Assembly (NCBI GenBank): GCA_934553255.1
Contig: CAKTEZ010000014.1
Coordinates: forward strand, 1-39,381
Direction: 5' to 3'
DNA from: an uncultured Oscillospiraceae bacterium
GTDB lineage: Bacteria; Bacillota; Clostridia; Oscillospirales; Oscillospiraceae
Length of the DNA: 39,381 nt
Shown here: piece after piece, positions 7,187 through 13,153 of the stretch
Position numbering within the stretch: position 1 is the first letter of the stretch
How the letters are laid out: the number at the start of each line of letters is the position of its first letter
The notes under the pieces: model-generated
What the model was told of the DNA's origin: nothing
Databases searched by the model: none
The model's input: the letters and a program-made list of their open reading frames with translations, nothing else
Made by a program: the position numbers and the translations under genes

Positions 7187-7837
7187 TCATTTTTTCCCTT
7201 TTTTCTGCGCCTTCCCGAAGTCGCAGTCGGCGCGCAGCGGGCAGCCGTCGCAGTTCGCCTTGCGGGCGGTACAGCGGTCGCGGCCGAAGAGTACCATGCG
7301 GTGGCAGAAGTCGCTCGACTCCTCCGGCGGCAGGACGGCGCGCAGCTGCTTTTCCACGCTCAACGGGTCCTTGCTGCCGTCAGTGAGACCGAGGCGGCCC
7401 GTGATGCGGATGCAATGCGTGTCGCAGACATAGGCGGGCTGGTGGTAGATGTCGCCGAGGATAAGGTTCGCGGTCTTGCGGCCGATGCCGGGGAGACTCG
7501 TCAGTTCCTCCATCGTGCCGGGGACTCTGCCACCGTATTTTTCAAGGAGGATTTTCGCGCACTCGACAAGATCCCTTGATTTCGTGTTGTAAAAGCCGCA
7601 GGACCGGATGGCCTCGCCGACCTCCTCGTAGCTGGCGTTGGCAAAGGCCTCGAGGGTCGGGAACTTTGCGTACAGCGAGGGCGTGACCATGTTCACGCGC
7701 GCGTCGGTGCATTGGGCGGAGAGCCGCACGGCGAAGAGCAGCTCATAATCTCTCCTGTATTGCAGCGAGCAAACGGCGTCGGGATAGAGTGCCTTCAGGT
7801 TCTCGACAATGCGGCGGACAGCGGCTTTGGACTTCAT
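7187..7837 (-). CDS. nth: Endonuclease III (DNA glycosylase/AP lyase)
   Basis: This base-excision repair enzyme removes oxidised pyrimidines and nicks the abasic site. At 216 residues it has normal length. The helix-hairpin-helix LPGIGRKTANLILGD contains the catalytic lysine (K121), and YVCDTHCIRITGRLG holds the catalytic aspartate (D139), matching the E. coli K120/D138 pair. The C-terminus carries the 4Fe-4S ligand pattern C-x6-C-x2-C-x5-C (CTARKANCDGCPLRADC). The ATG at 7837 has AGGAGG 9 bases upstream. An in-frame upstream ATG at 7888 would include the promoter and is rejected. It is divergent from the LURP-one-like gene and convergent with the membrane protein. Confidence 0.97.
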   Translation of the reverse strand: MKSKAAVRRIVENLKALYPDAVCSLQYRRDYELLFAVRLSAQCTDARVNMVTPSLYAKFPTLEAFANASYEEVGEAIRSCGFYNTKSRDLVECAKILLEKYGGRVPGTMEELTSLPGIGRKTANLILGDIYHQPAYVCDTHCIRITGRLGLTDGSKDPLSVEKQLRAVLPPEESSDFCHRMVLFGRDRCTARKANCDGCPLRADCDFGKAQKKGKK

Positions 7838-7867
7838 GGTGCGACCTCCTAAAACATTCTTGCCAAA

Positions 7868-7873
7868 AGCATA
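7868..7873 (-). promoter_or_regulatory. Extended -10 promoter element of nth
   Basis: On the minus strand TGTGG immediately precedes TATGCT (7873-7868), an extended -10. The -35 region is poor. The element lies about 30 bases before the nth start codon. Confidence 0.5.
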
Positions 7874-7910
7874 CCACACTTTTCCCAAAAAATCGACAGA
7901 AAAAGTGTGG
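7874..7910. repeat. Perfect 10-bp inverted repeat between nth and the LURP-one-like gene
   Basis: CCACACTTTT at 7874-7883 is the exact reverse complement of AAAAGTGTGG at 7901-7910, with 17 bases between. One arm abuts the nth -10. The other covers the expected -35 region of the rightward promoter. It is placed as a shared operator would be, but a chance or structural role is possible. Confidence 0.5.
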
Positions 7911-7936
7911 GCAAACCGAGAAATCTATGGTATGAT
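7908..7936 (+). promoter_or_regulatory. Promoter of the LURP-one-like gene
   Basis: TATGAT (7931-7936) is preceded by TGG, making an extended -10. The -35 position holds TGGGCA, a partial match at 17-base spacing. The start codon follows 30 bases downstream. Confidence 0.5.
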
Positions 7937-7966
7937 AGCGATAGATTTTTACAGGGGGTGGGGCGT

Positions 7967-8440
7967 GTGCGCCTACTGTTCAAGCAGCGCTTTTTCTCGT
8001 GGTTCGACAGCTACGATATTTATGACGATAACGGCGCGACCGTCTTTACGGTCGAGGGCAAGCTTGCGTGGGGGCATTGCCTGCATGTCCTAAACGCCGC
8101 GGGCGAGCATATCGGCACGGTGCAGCAGCGCGTGCTGACCTTCCTGCCAAAATTTGACCTGTATGAATATGACCGCTGTGTCGGCACGATCCGAAAGGAA
8201 TTTACCTTTTTTATCCCGCATTTCACGGTGGAGGGCTGCGATTGGCAGGTCGAGGGGCAGTTCATGGAGTGGGACTACACCATCACCAGCGCCTCGCGCG
8301 GAACGGTGGCGACGATCAGCAAGGAGCTGTTCCGCTGGACGGATACCTATGTGATCGATGTGGCGGATCCCGCCGACGCGCTGCGCGCGCTGATGGTCGT
8401 GCTGGCCATTGACGCGGAAAAGTGCAGCCGCAGCAGCTGA
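7967..8440 (+). CDS. LURP-one-related (YxjI-like) protein
   Basis: This 157-residue protein has the LURP-one/Tubby-like fold pattern. It begins RLLFKQRFFSWFDSYDIYDD, closely like the bacterial LURP-one opening (K-Q-x-x-F-S-W-x-D). Repeated beta-strand segments include VFTVEGKLAWGHCLHV, FTVEGCDWQVEGQF, and SKELFRWTDTYVIDV. Members are small twelve-stranded barrel-like proteins of unclear role, possibly binding membrane phosphoinositides or lipids by analogy with Tubby. The GTG at 7967 has a purine-rich AGGGGGTGGGG site. A longer in-frame start at 7907 would precede the predicted promoter -10. rarA follows 14 bases downstream, suggesting co-transcription. Confidence 0.88.
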   Translation: MRLLFKQRFFSWFDSYDIYDDNGATVFTVEGKLAWGHCLHVLNAAGEHIGTVQQRVLTFLPKFDLYEYDRCVGTIRKEFTFFIPHFTVEGCDWQVEGQFMEWDYTITSASRGTVATISKELFRWTDTYVIDVADPADALRALMVVLAIDAEKCSRSS

Positions 8441-8454
8441 GGAGGGAAGAGAAT

Positions 8455-9729
8455 ATGAATACCAGACCGCTTGCAGACGAAATTCGTCCGCAGAGCCTGG
8501 ACGAGGTCGTCGGCCAGCGCCACCTGATCGGGCCGAACGGCGTGCTGCGCCGTCTGATCGACGCTGGTACGAGCGCGAATATGATCTTCTACGGCCCCTC
8601 CGGCACGGGCAAGACGACCATCGCCAACATCATCGCAAACAAAACGAATAAGACCCTCTACCGGCTCAACGCGACGACTGCGAGCCTGCAGGATGTGAAG
8701 GACATCATCGCAAGCGTCGGCACGCTCATGGCGCCCGGGGGCATTCTGCTCTACCTCGACGAAATTCAGTATTTCAACAAAAAGCAGCAGCAGAGCCTGC
8801 TGGAGTTCATGGAGAACGGCTCCATTACCCTCATCGCGTCTACGACGGAGAACCCGTTTTTCTATGTGTACAACGCGCTCCTTTCGCGCTCCACGGTGTT
8901 TGAGTTCAAGCAGGTCGAGCCGCGCGAGCTGCTGCCCGCCGTTGAACGGGCGCTCGGCATCCTGAAGGAGCGCAGTCCGCTCTCACTTTCGTGGGAGGAG
9001 GGCGTGCCGATGCAGATCGCAACGCAATGCGGCGGCGATGTCCGCAAGGCCATCAACGCCTGCGAGCTGCTCTTTGAGGCGGCGGAGACAAAGGGCGGTA
9101 CGCTTATACTGACAAGCGAGGACGCCTTACAGGTAGCGCAGCGCAGCGCAATGCGCTACGATAAGGGCGGCGACGCGATGTACGACATGGCGTCGGCGCT
9201 GATGAAGTCGCTGCGCGGCAGCGATCCGGATGCGGCGCTGCATTACCTTGCAAGATTTCTGGAAGCGGGCGATCTTGTGACGCCCTGCCGTCGGCTCCTC
9301 TGCTCGGCGAGCGAGGACATCGGCATGGCGTACCCGCAGGCGGTCGCCATTGTGAAGGCCTGCGTCGATACCGCGCTGCAGCTCGGCCTTCCCGAAGCGC
9401 AGCTCCCGCTGGCGCAGGCGGCGATCCTGCTCGCCACCGCGCCGAAGTCCAACAGCGTGGTCGAAGCCATCGGTGCGGCGTGGAGCGACGTTCGGCGCGG
9501 CAGGACCGGCGACATTCCGCGCGAGCTGCAGAACGTCCACGCGGACTCCACGGGATTGGAACGCGAGCAAGGCTACAAATATCCGCACAGCTATCCGAAC
9601 CATTGGGTCGCGCAGCAATACCTGCCGGACCCCATTAAGAGCGCCGTTTACTATCACTATGGGGATAACAAGGTCGAGCAGGCTGCGGCGAAATACTGGG
9701 AGGCGATCAAGCATGCCGATGGACATTAG
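8455..9729 (+). CDS. rarA: Replication-associated recombination protein A (AAA+ ATPase, RarA/MgsA)
   Basis: This clamp-loader-like AAA+ ATPase acts at stalled replication forks. The 424-residue protein starts with the family motif RPLADEIRPQSLDEVVGQRH. Walker A GPSGTGKTT is near residue 47 and Walker B LLYLDEIQYF near 100. ASTTENPFFYV follows (sensor 1 region), then CGGDVRKAIN (sensor 2). The C-terminal MgsA-type domain includes YKYPHSYPNHWVAQQYLPD. The ATG at 8455 has GGAGGG at good spacing. An in-frame ATG at 8422 lies inside the upstream gene and is not needed. The 3' end overlaps the DUF951 gene by 17 bases, so the two are co-translated. Confidence 0.96.
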   Translation: MNTRPLADEIRPQSLDEVVGQRHLIGPNGVLRRLIDAGTSANMIFYGPSGTGKTTIANIIANKTNKTLYRLNATTASLQDVKDIIASVGTLMAPGGILLYLDEIQYFNKKQQQSLLEFMENGSITLIASTTENPFFYVYNALLSRSTVFEFKQVEPRELLPAVERALGILKERSPLSLSWEEGVPMQIATQCGGDVRKAINACELLFEAAETKGGTLILTSEDALQVAQRSAMRYDKGGDAMYDMASALMKSLRGSDPDAALHYLARFLEAGDLVTPCRRLLCSASEDIGMAYPQAVAIVKACVDTALQLGLPEAQLPLAQAAILLATAPKSNSVVEAIGAAWSDVRRGRTGDIPRELQNVHADSTGLEREQGYKYPHSYPNHWVAQQYLPDPIKSAVYYHYGDNKVEQAAAKYWEAIKHADGH

Positions 9730-9916
9730 GCTCCATGACAAGGTCGAAATGAAAAAGCCGCACCCCTGCGGGGAAAGAGTTTTTGAGATCACGCGCATGG
9801 GCATGGATGTGAAGCTCAAATGCACCGGCTGCGGCCATGAGGTGATGCTGCCGCGCGCCAGAGCGGAAAAGGGCATCCGAAAAATTCTCGAACGGGAGGA
9901 GCAGACCGATGAATAA
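9713..9916 (+). CDS. DUF951 family small zinc-binding protein
   Basis: This 67-residue protein matches DUF951: KVEMKKPHPCGERVFEITR, a G-x-D-V-K-L-K-C stretch, and CTGCGHEVMLPRA. The PCG cysteine and the CxxCGH cluster suggest a zinc ribbon, possibly nucleic-acid binding. Family members are often found near chromosome partition or replication genes in Firmicutes; function is unknown. The ATG at 9713 is favoured over the one at 9719 because GGGAGG lies 8 bases upstream. It overlaps the end of rarA and its stop codon overlaps the start of the following microprotein, forming a tight translational chain. Confidence 0.88.
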   Translation: MPMDIRLHDKVEMKKPHPCGERVFEITRMGMDVKLKCTGCGHEVMLPRARAEKGIRKILEREEQTDE

Positions 9917-9998
9917 GAAAACGCGCGCGATGGCGCTCATTTTGGTGGTCGTGATGATCGTTTCGCTGCTGGCAAGCATGATCATTCCGTTCCTGTAA
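9909..9998 (+). CDS. 29-residue single-pass membrane microprotein
   Basis: The ATG at 9909 overlaps the stop of the DUF951 gene and has GGGAGGAG 6-7 bases upstream. It encodes a basic start (MNKKTRA), one hydrophobic helix of about 20 residues rich in Val/Ile/Leu/Met, and a terminal PFL. A TAA stop ends it and a terminator-like hairpin follows. The strong ribosome site, the overlap coupling and the classic small transmembrane shape support real translation. Length and topology resemble a leaderless membrane regulator. No function is known to me. Confidence 0.65.
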   Translation: MNKKTRAMALILVVVMIVSLLASMIIPFL

Positions 9999-10023
9999 GA
10001 CAAACGCATACGAAAAACTGCAG

Positions 10024-10063
10024 CAGGGCTGTCCGTATAAAATGTGCGGACGGCCCTGTTTCG
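10024..10063 (+). terminator. Probable intrinsic terminator after the rarA operon
   Basis: A 12-base-pair stem (10024-10035 with 10047-10058, one G-U pair) with an 11-base loop. It is followed by TT-rich sequence ending in TTTTT at about 10067-10072. The U-tract is interrupted, so efficiency is uncertain. Confidence 0.6.
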
Positions 10064-10094
10064 TCCTTTTTCCGCGCCGCCGCTGTGGTATGCT
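10060..10094 (+). promoter_or_regulatory. Candidate Spo0A-activated promoter of spoIIGA-sigE
   Basis: TATGCT (10089-10094) has an extended -10 TGG before it and lies 26 bases from the spoIIGA start. There is no good -35 at 17 bases. Instead TTCGTCC (10060-10066), an imperfect match to the inverted Spo0A box TTCGACA, lies 22 bases upstream. That mirrors the known spoIIG-type arrangement. The box has two mismatches, so this is tentative. Confidence 0.45.
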
Positions 10095-10120
10095 GACGGC
10101 ACGAAAGGGGGGGATGCGGT

Positions 10121-10903
10121 ATGGTCGTCTACTGGGACCTTGCGGCGTTGGTGAACGGCGCGGCGGATTATCTCCTGCTGCTTTCCGCAGCGCGGCTCGC
10201 GGGGCGTACCGTCCCGCGCGTGCGGCTTGCCGGCGCGTCGGCGTTCGGCGCGCTCTACGGGGCTGTGCAGCTTGCGCTGCCGCGCTCGGCGCTTCTGCTT
10301 GCCGCCGCTTTTGCGGCGATGGCGGCGCTGGCGTTTTGCGGCACGGGACGCGCGCTGAAGCTTACGCTGCTCTTCGCGCTGCTCGCCTGTGCTCTCGGCG
10401 GCATGGTGCTGCTGCTCGGCCGGTGCTGCGGATCGCCGGAGCGCATTGCGCGAGGTCTGGTCTATGCACAGCTTCCCTTCGGCGTTTTCTTCGGCGCGGC
10501 GGGGATCACCTACCTGCTGCTCTCCACCGTGTTCCGCGGCGCGGCGCGCCGCGACGGAGGAGACATGGTCTCGGTATGCCTCCGCCGCGGCGGCAGGAGC
10601 GTGACGCTGCGGCTGCTGCGCGACAGCGGAAACCTCCTTGCCGATCCCGCGACGGGACGGAGCGTTCCGGTCATCGGAAAGAGCGCGCTGCGTCCGATCT
10701 TGCCGGAGAATGAGAAGGCTTACATAATGATGGATTGCACGACGGCGGGCGGCGTCGGGACGCTCCGTGCGTTCTACTGTGACAGCCTGTGCGTGAACGG
10801 CAAAGAGCTGGGGCGGCGCCTGGTGGCCGTATCGCCCGACATTTACGGCGACGGCGGCTTTCAGGGCGTCTGGCGCACGGAAGGAGGGAGAGAAGGCACA
10901 TGA
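10121..10903 (+). CDS. spoIIGA: Sigma-E processing peptidase SpoIIGA
   Basis: This membrane-embedded aspartic protease cleaves pro-sigma-E in the mother cell. The 260-residue protein has about five hydrophobic segments in the first 140 residues. A soluble protease domain follows, with the catalytic motif [15 protein letters not shown] (D168, the DSGN signature). It begins [20 protein letters not shown], like the family N-terminus. The length is a little under the usual 270-310. The ATG has GGGGGGG 7 bases upstream. The TGA stop overlaps the sigE ATG (ATGA), so the protease and its substrate are translationally coupled, as is standard in Bacilli and Clostridia. Function depends on SpoIIR signalling from the forespore, whose gene is not in this window. 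Confidence 0.95.
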   Translation: MVVYWDLAALVNGAADYLLLLSAARLAGRTVPRVRLAGASAFGALYGAVQLALPRSALLLAAAFAAMAALAFCGTGRALKLTLLFALLACALGGMVLLLGRCCGSPERIARGLVYAQLPFGVFFGAAGITYLLLSTVFRGAARRDGGDMVSVCLRRGGRSVTLRLLRDSGNLLADPATGRSVPVIGKSALRPILPENEKAYIMMDCTTAGGVGTLRAFYCDSLCVNGKELGRRLVAVSPDIYGDGGFQGVWRTEGGREGT

Positions 10904-11619
10904 ACGGGTTTCGACGGCTGTGGGATAGGCTTCGCACATGGCTCGCGCGGCGCGGGCTGCTGCCGCGCGCAGGAATTTTTTACATAGGCGGAAGCGATTC
11001 GCTCCCGCCGCCGCTCTCGCGCGAGGTCGAGGCACAGATGATCGCGCGGCTCGACGAGGGCGATTTCGAGGTGCGGCAGATCCTCATCGAACACAATCTG
11101 CGGCTGGTGGCGTATATCGCCCGCCGCTTCGACAACACCGGCATCAACATCGAGGACCTCATCTCCATCGGCGCCATCGGGCTCATCAAGGCCATCAACA
11201 CCTATCGCAGCGATAAAAACATCAAGCTGGCGACCTATGCCTCGCGCTGCATTGAGAACGAGATCCTCATGTACCTGCGTAAAAATGCCAACCAGAGGGC
11301 GGAGGTCAGCTTCGACGAGCCGCTCAACACGGACTGGGACGGAAATGAGCTGCTGCTCTCCGACATTCTCGGCACGGACGGCGACACAGTGCTTCGCCCG
11401 TTGGAGGACGATGTGGACCGTCAGCTGCTCCGCACCGCCATCAGCCGTCTTTCCGAACGCGAGCGGGAGATCATCACGCTGCGCTTCGGGCTGGACGGCA
11501 GGGAGGAGCGGACGCAGAAGGAGGTCGCCGATTTCCTCGGCATTTCGCAAAGTTATATCTCACGGCTGGAAAAACGCATCATTTCGCGCCTGAAAAAGGA
11601 GATATTGCGCCTTTCGTAG
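10900..11619 (+). CDS. sigE: Sporulation sigma factor sigma-E (pro-sigma-E)
   Basis: This mother-cell sigma factor has 239 residues. It starts with an amphipathic basic pro-sequence (about 26 residues) ending before [14 protein letters not shown]. That matches the B. subtilis processing region at the same residue number. Region 2 is visible as [17 protein letters not shown] and [17 protein letters not shown]. Region 4 is the C-terminal helix-turn-helix [20 protein letters not shown]. The ATG at 10900 overlaps the spoIIGA stop and GGAAGGAGGGAG lies upstream. In many Clostridia sigG follows directly; here a T-box leader follows, so sigG must be elsewhere. Confidence 0.97.
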   Translation: MNGFRRLWDRLRTWLARRGLLPRAGIFYIGGSDSLPPPLSREVEAQMIARLDEGDFEVRQILIEHNLRLVAYIARRFDNTGINIEDLISIGAIGLIKAINTYRSDKNIKLATYASRCIENEILMYLRKNANQRAEVSFDEPLNTDWDGNELLLSDILGTDGDTVLRPLEDDVDRQLLRTAISRLSEREREIITLRFGLDGREERTQKEVADFLGISQSYISRLEKRIISRLKKEILRLS

Positions 11620-11621
11620 CG

Positions 11622-11650
11622 TTGACAAACCGCGTGGAGCGTGGTAAAAT
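11622..11650 (+). promoter_or_regulatory. Strong sigma-A promoter of the T-box/valS operon
   Basis: Perfect -35 TTGACA (11622-11627), 17-base spacer, TAAAAT (11645-11650), with an extended TGG before the -10. It starts 3 bases after sigE ends. Transcription should start near 11657, just before the T-box leader. Confidence 0.88.
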
Positions 11651-11656
11651 CACTCT

Positions 11657-11896
11657 CGGTAAAATGCCGAGAAGCGGAGCAGTAGCAGAACGGAACGGTG
11701 CAGAGAGAGGGCGGACGGTGCAAGCCCTACCGAAGAAGTCTGCGAAGTCGCCGCGGAGCAGCCGCGCTGAAGGAGAGTAAGCCGGACGGGAACTCCCGTT
11801 ACAGAGTTGCGAGCGCCTGCCCTGCGGCAGGAATTCAGGTGGTAACACGGATCGTTTGGTTCGCCCTGAGCAGAAATGCTCAGGGCGTTTTTCTTT
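11657..11896 (+). promoter_or_regulatory. T-box riboswitch leader, probably tRNA-Val-responsive
   Basis: Features of a T-box leader are visible in order. AGAGAG at 11702-11707 is followed by the distal-loop-like GGTGCAAGCC (11717-11726), as in Stem I. Two candidate valine codons follow: GTC at 11738-11740 and GTC at 11747-11749, the latter after GAA and before GCCGCGGAGCAG and so more like a specifier. A CCCGTTACAGAG element matches the Stem II F-box region. The T-box core is TTCAGGTGGTAACACGG (11834-11850). TGGT (11840-11843) would pair with the ACCA end of an uncharged tRNA having discriminator A, as tRNA-Val does. TTCAGG can pair with CCTGAG (11865-11870) to form the antiterminator, competing with the terminator. 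valS lies downstream, which supports valine specificity. Confidence 0.9.
11862..11892 (+). terminator. T-box-controlled terminator
   Basis: An 11-base-pair perfect stem (11862-11872 with 11877-11887), GAAA loop, then TTTTTC. Its 5' strand contains CCTGAG, which is shared with the antiterminator. Confidence 0.92.
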
Positions 11897-11910
11897 GAAA
11901 GGGAGACTTT

Positions 11911-12438
11911 ATGGACTACTTTGTGCTGCGCTTTGACCACAGCTACCGCAAGGAGGATTTCCGCGCATTGAGTAAACTCGCGGATAAGACGACGCGCAAG
12001 TGGAGCAGCCGTATCATTGCCATATTTGCCTTTGCGGTCGGACTGTTTGCTTTCCTCTCCGGTATTTTGATGCTGTGGTCAGACCGTGAAATATCCGATC
12101 TTACCGCGACGCTGCTGCTTTTCGGCGGGCTGTGTCTGGTGCTTGCTTTTTTCCGTAACCGCCTGAACGCATGGGGCGCGAGAAAGCAGGCGCTTCAGGT
12201 CGAGAATCTGACCATCAAGCTCAGCGACGAGGGATTGACGCAGAGCAGCAGCAAGGCTGCGGCGATGGTGCCATATGGCGCGTTTGAGCGGCTGTATCAC
12301 CATCGAGACCGCTATTTCCTCTTTGTGGACAGGCTCCATGCCTACATTCTGCCGGAGGACCGCTTTGTGGTCGGCGACAGCGCGGACTTCCGCGCCTTCA
12401 TCGAGGCCAGAACCGGAAAAGCGGTGGAATACATCTGA
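11911..12438 (+). CDS. YcxB-like membrane protein
   Basis: This 175-residue protein has two adjacent transmembrane helices at about residues 35-55 and 65-82. A C-terminal YcxB-like domain follows: LSDEGLTQSSSKAAAMVPYG, then FERLYHHRDRYFLFVDRLHAYILPEDRF, and a final DFRAFIEARTG. This matches the pattern of the YcxB-like family (PF14317): two helices plus a small PH-like sandwich. Function is unknown. The ATG at 11911 has AAAGGGAGA upstream and lies immediately after the T-box terminator, so its expression follows tRNA charging. Its neighbour is a paralogue of the same layout. Tying these two to valine supply is an inference from the operon. Confidence 0.82.
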   Translation: MDYFVLRFDHSYRKEDFRALSKLADKTTRKWSSRIIAIFAFAVGLFAFLSGILMLWSDREISDLTATLLLFGGLCLVLAFFRNRLNAWGARKQALQVENLTIKLSDEGLTQSSSKAAAMVPYGAFERLYHHRDRYFLFVDRLHAYILPEDRFVVGDSADFRAFIEARTGKAVEYI

Positions 12439-12481
12439 AGCAAAACCGAAACGATAACAATAAATAACAGGAGAGAAATGC

Positions 12482-13117
12482 ATGAAATTCGTATTTGAAG
12501 CCAAGGCAAGCGATTTCGACCTTGCCGCCGAGCAGGAGATATTGCTGCGCCATGTCGCAAACCGCAGGCGCAACTGGACGGCAGCCGCCGTGCTGTGCGC
12601 GGCGACGATCCTGCTGTGTACGGTGATCGCCGTGGTCCGGCACAAGGATATGACACAGGCGCTGCAGGTGATGGCGTTGGTCGTCGGAGTGATCCTGTTC
12701 CAGCAGGGCTATCTGGATTATTCCAGCGGCAACCCCAAGGCGTACCTCAAGCTGCTCTACCGCGGGCGTCAGGACCAGACCTACGCGGACCTTCAAAAGC
12801 TGCTGCGCGTTGAGATCACCGAGGGCAGCCACGCGGTCGAGATATTCGACGCGAACGGGAAGGTCGGCGAGTGGGATTTCCAGAACCTCGCCCGCGTGAC
12901 CGAGAGCGATCGCATCTTCGACCTCACCCGCGGGGGCGGGCGCGCCAAGCAGTATCTGGCGCTTCCCAAGGACGCGCTCAAGGAGGGGACGGTCGACGAG
13001 TTCCGCAGCTATATGGACCGCTGGCTCAAGGGCGACGGGACCGTGGAGCGCTTTGAGATCTCCGAGCGCCGCCAGAAGCAGCTCATGAAGGCCAAATATC
13101 AGCTTTTTAAGCATTGA
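12482..13117 (+). CDS. YcxB-like membrane protein, paralogue of upstream gene
   Basis: This 211-residue protein begins MKFVFEAKASDFDLAAEQE, has two membrane helices at about residues 32-51 and 61-77, and a C-terminal domain with KLLRVEITEGSHAVEIFD, GKVGEWDFQNLARVTESD and QYLALPKDALKEGTVDEF. The last motif (lipid/PH-like strand then PKDAL) is a YcxB-family hallmark. It ends with a basic FEISERRQKQLMKAKY tail. It is preceded by AGGAGAG and lies 43 bases after the first paralogue and 36 bases before valS, all downstream of one T-box. Role unknown; candidates include a membrane stress sensor or a scaffold. Confidence 0.8.
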   Translation: MKFVFEAKASDFDLAAEQEILLRHVANRRRNWTAAAVLCAATILLCTVIAVVRHKDMTQALQVMALVVGVILFQQGYLDYSSGNPKAYLKLLYRGRQDQTYADLQKLLRVEITEGSHAVEIFDANGKVGEWDFQNLARVTESDRIFDLTRGGGRAKQYLALPKDALKEGTVDEFRSYMDRWLKGDGTVERFEISERRQKQLMKAKYQLFKH

Positions 13118-13153
13118 TCGTTTGAAATATACCATAAAGACAGGAGAAAACCG

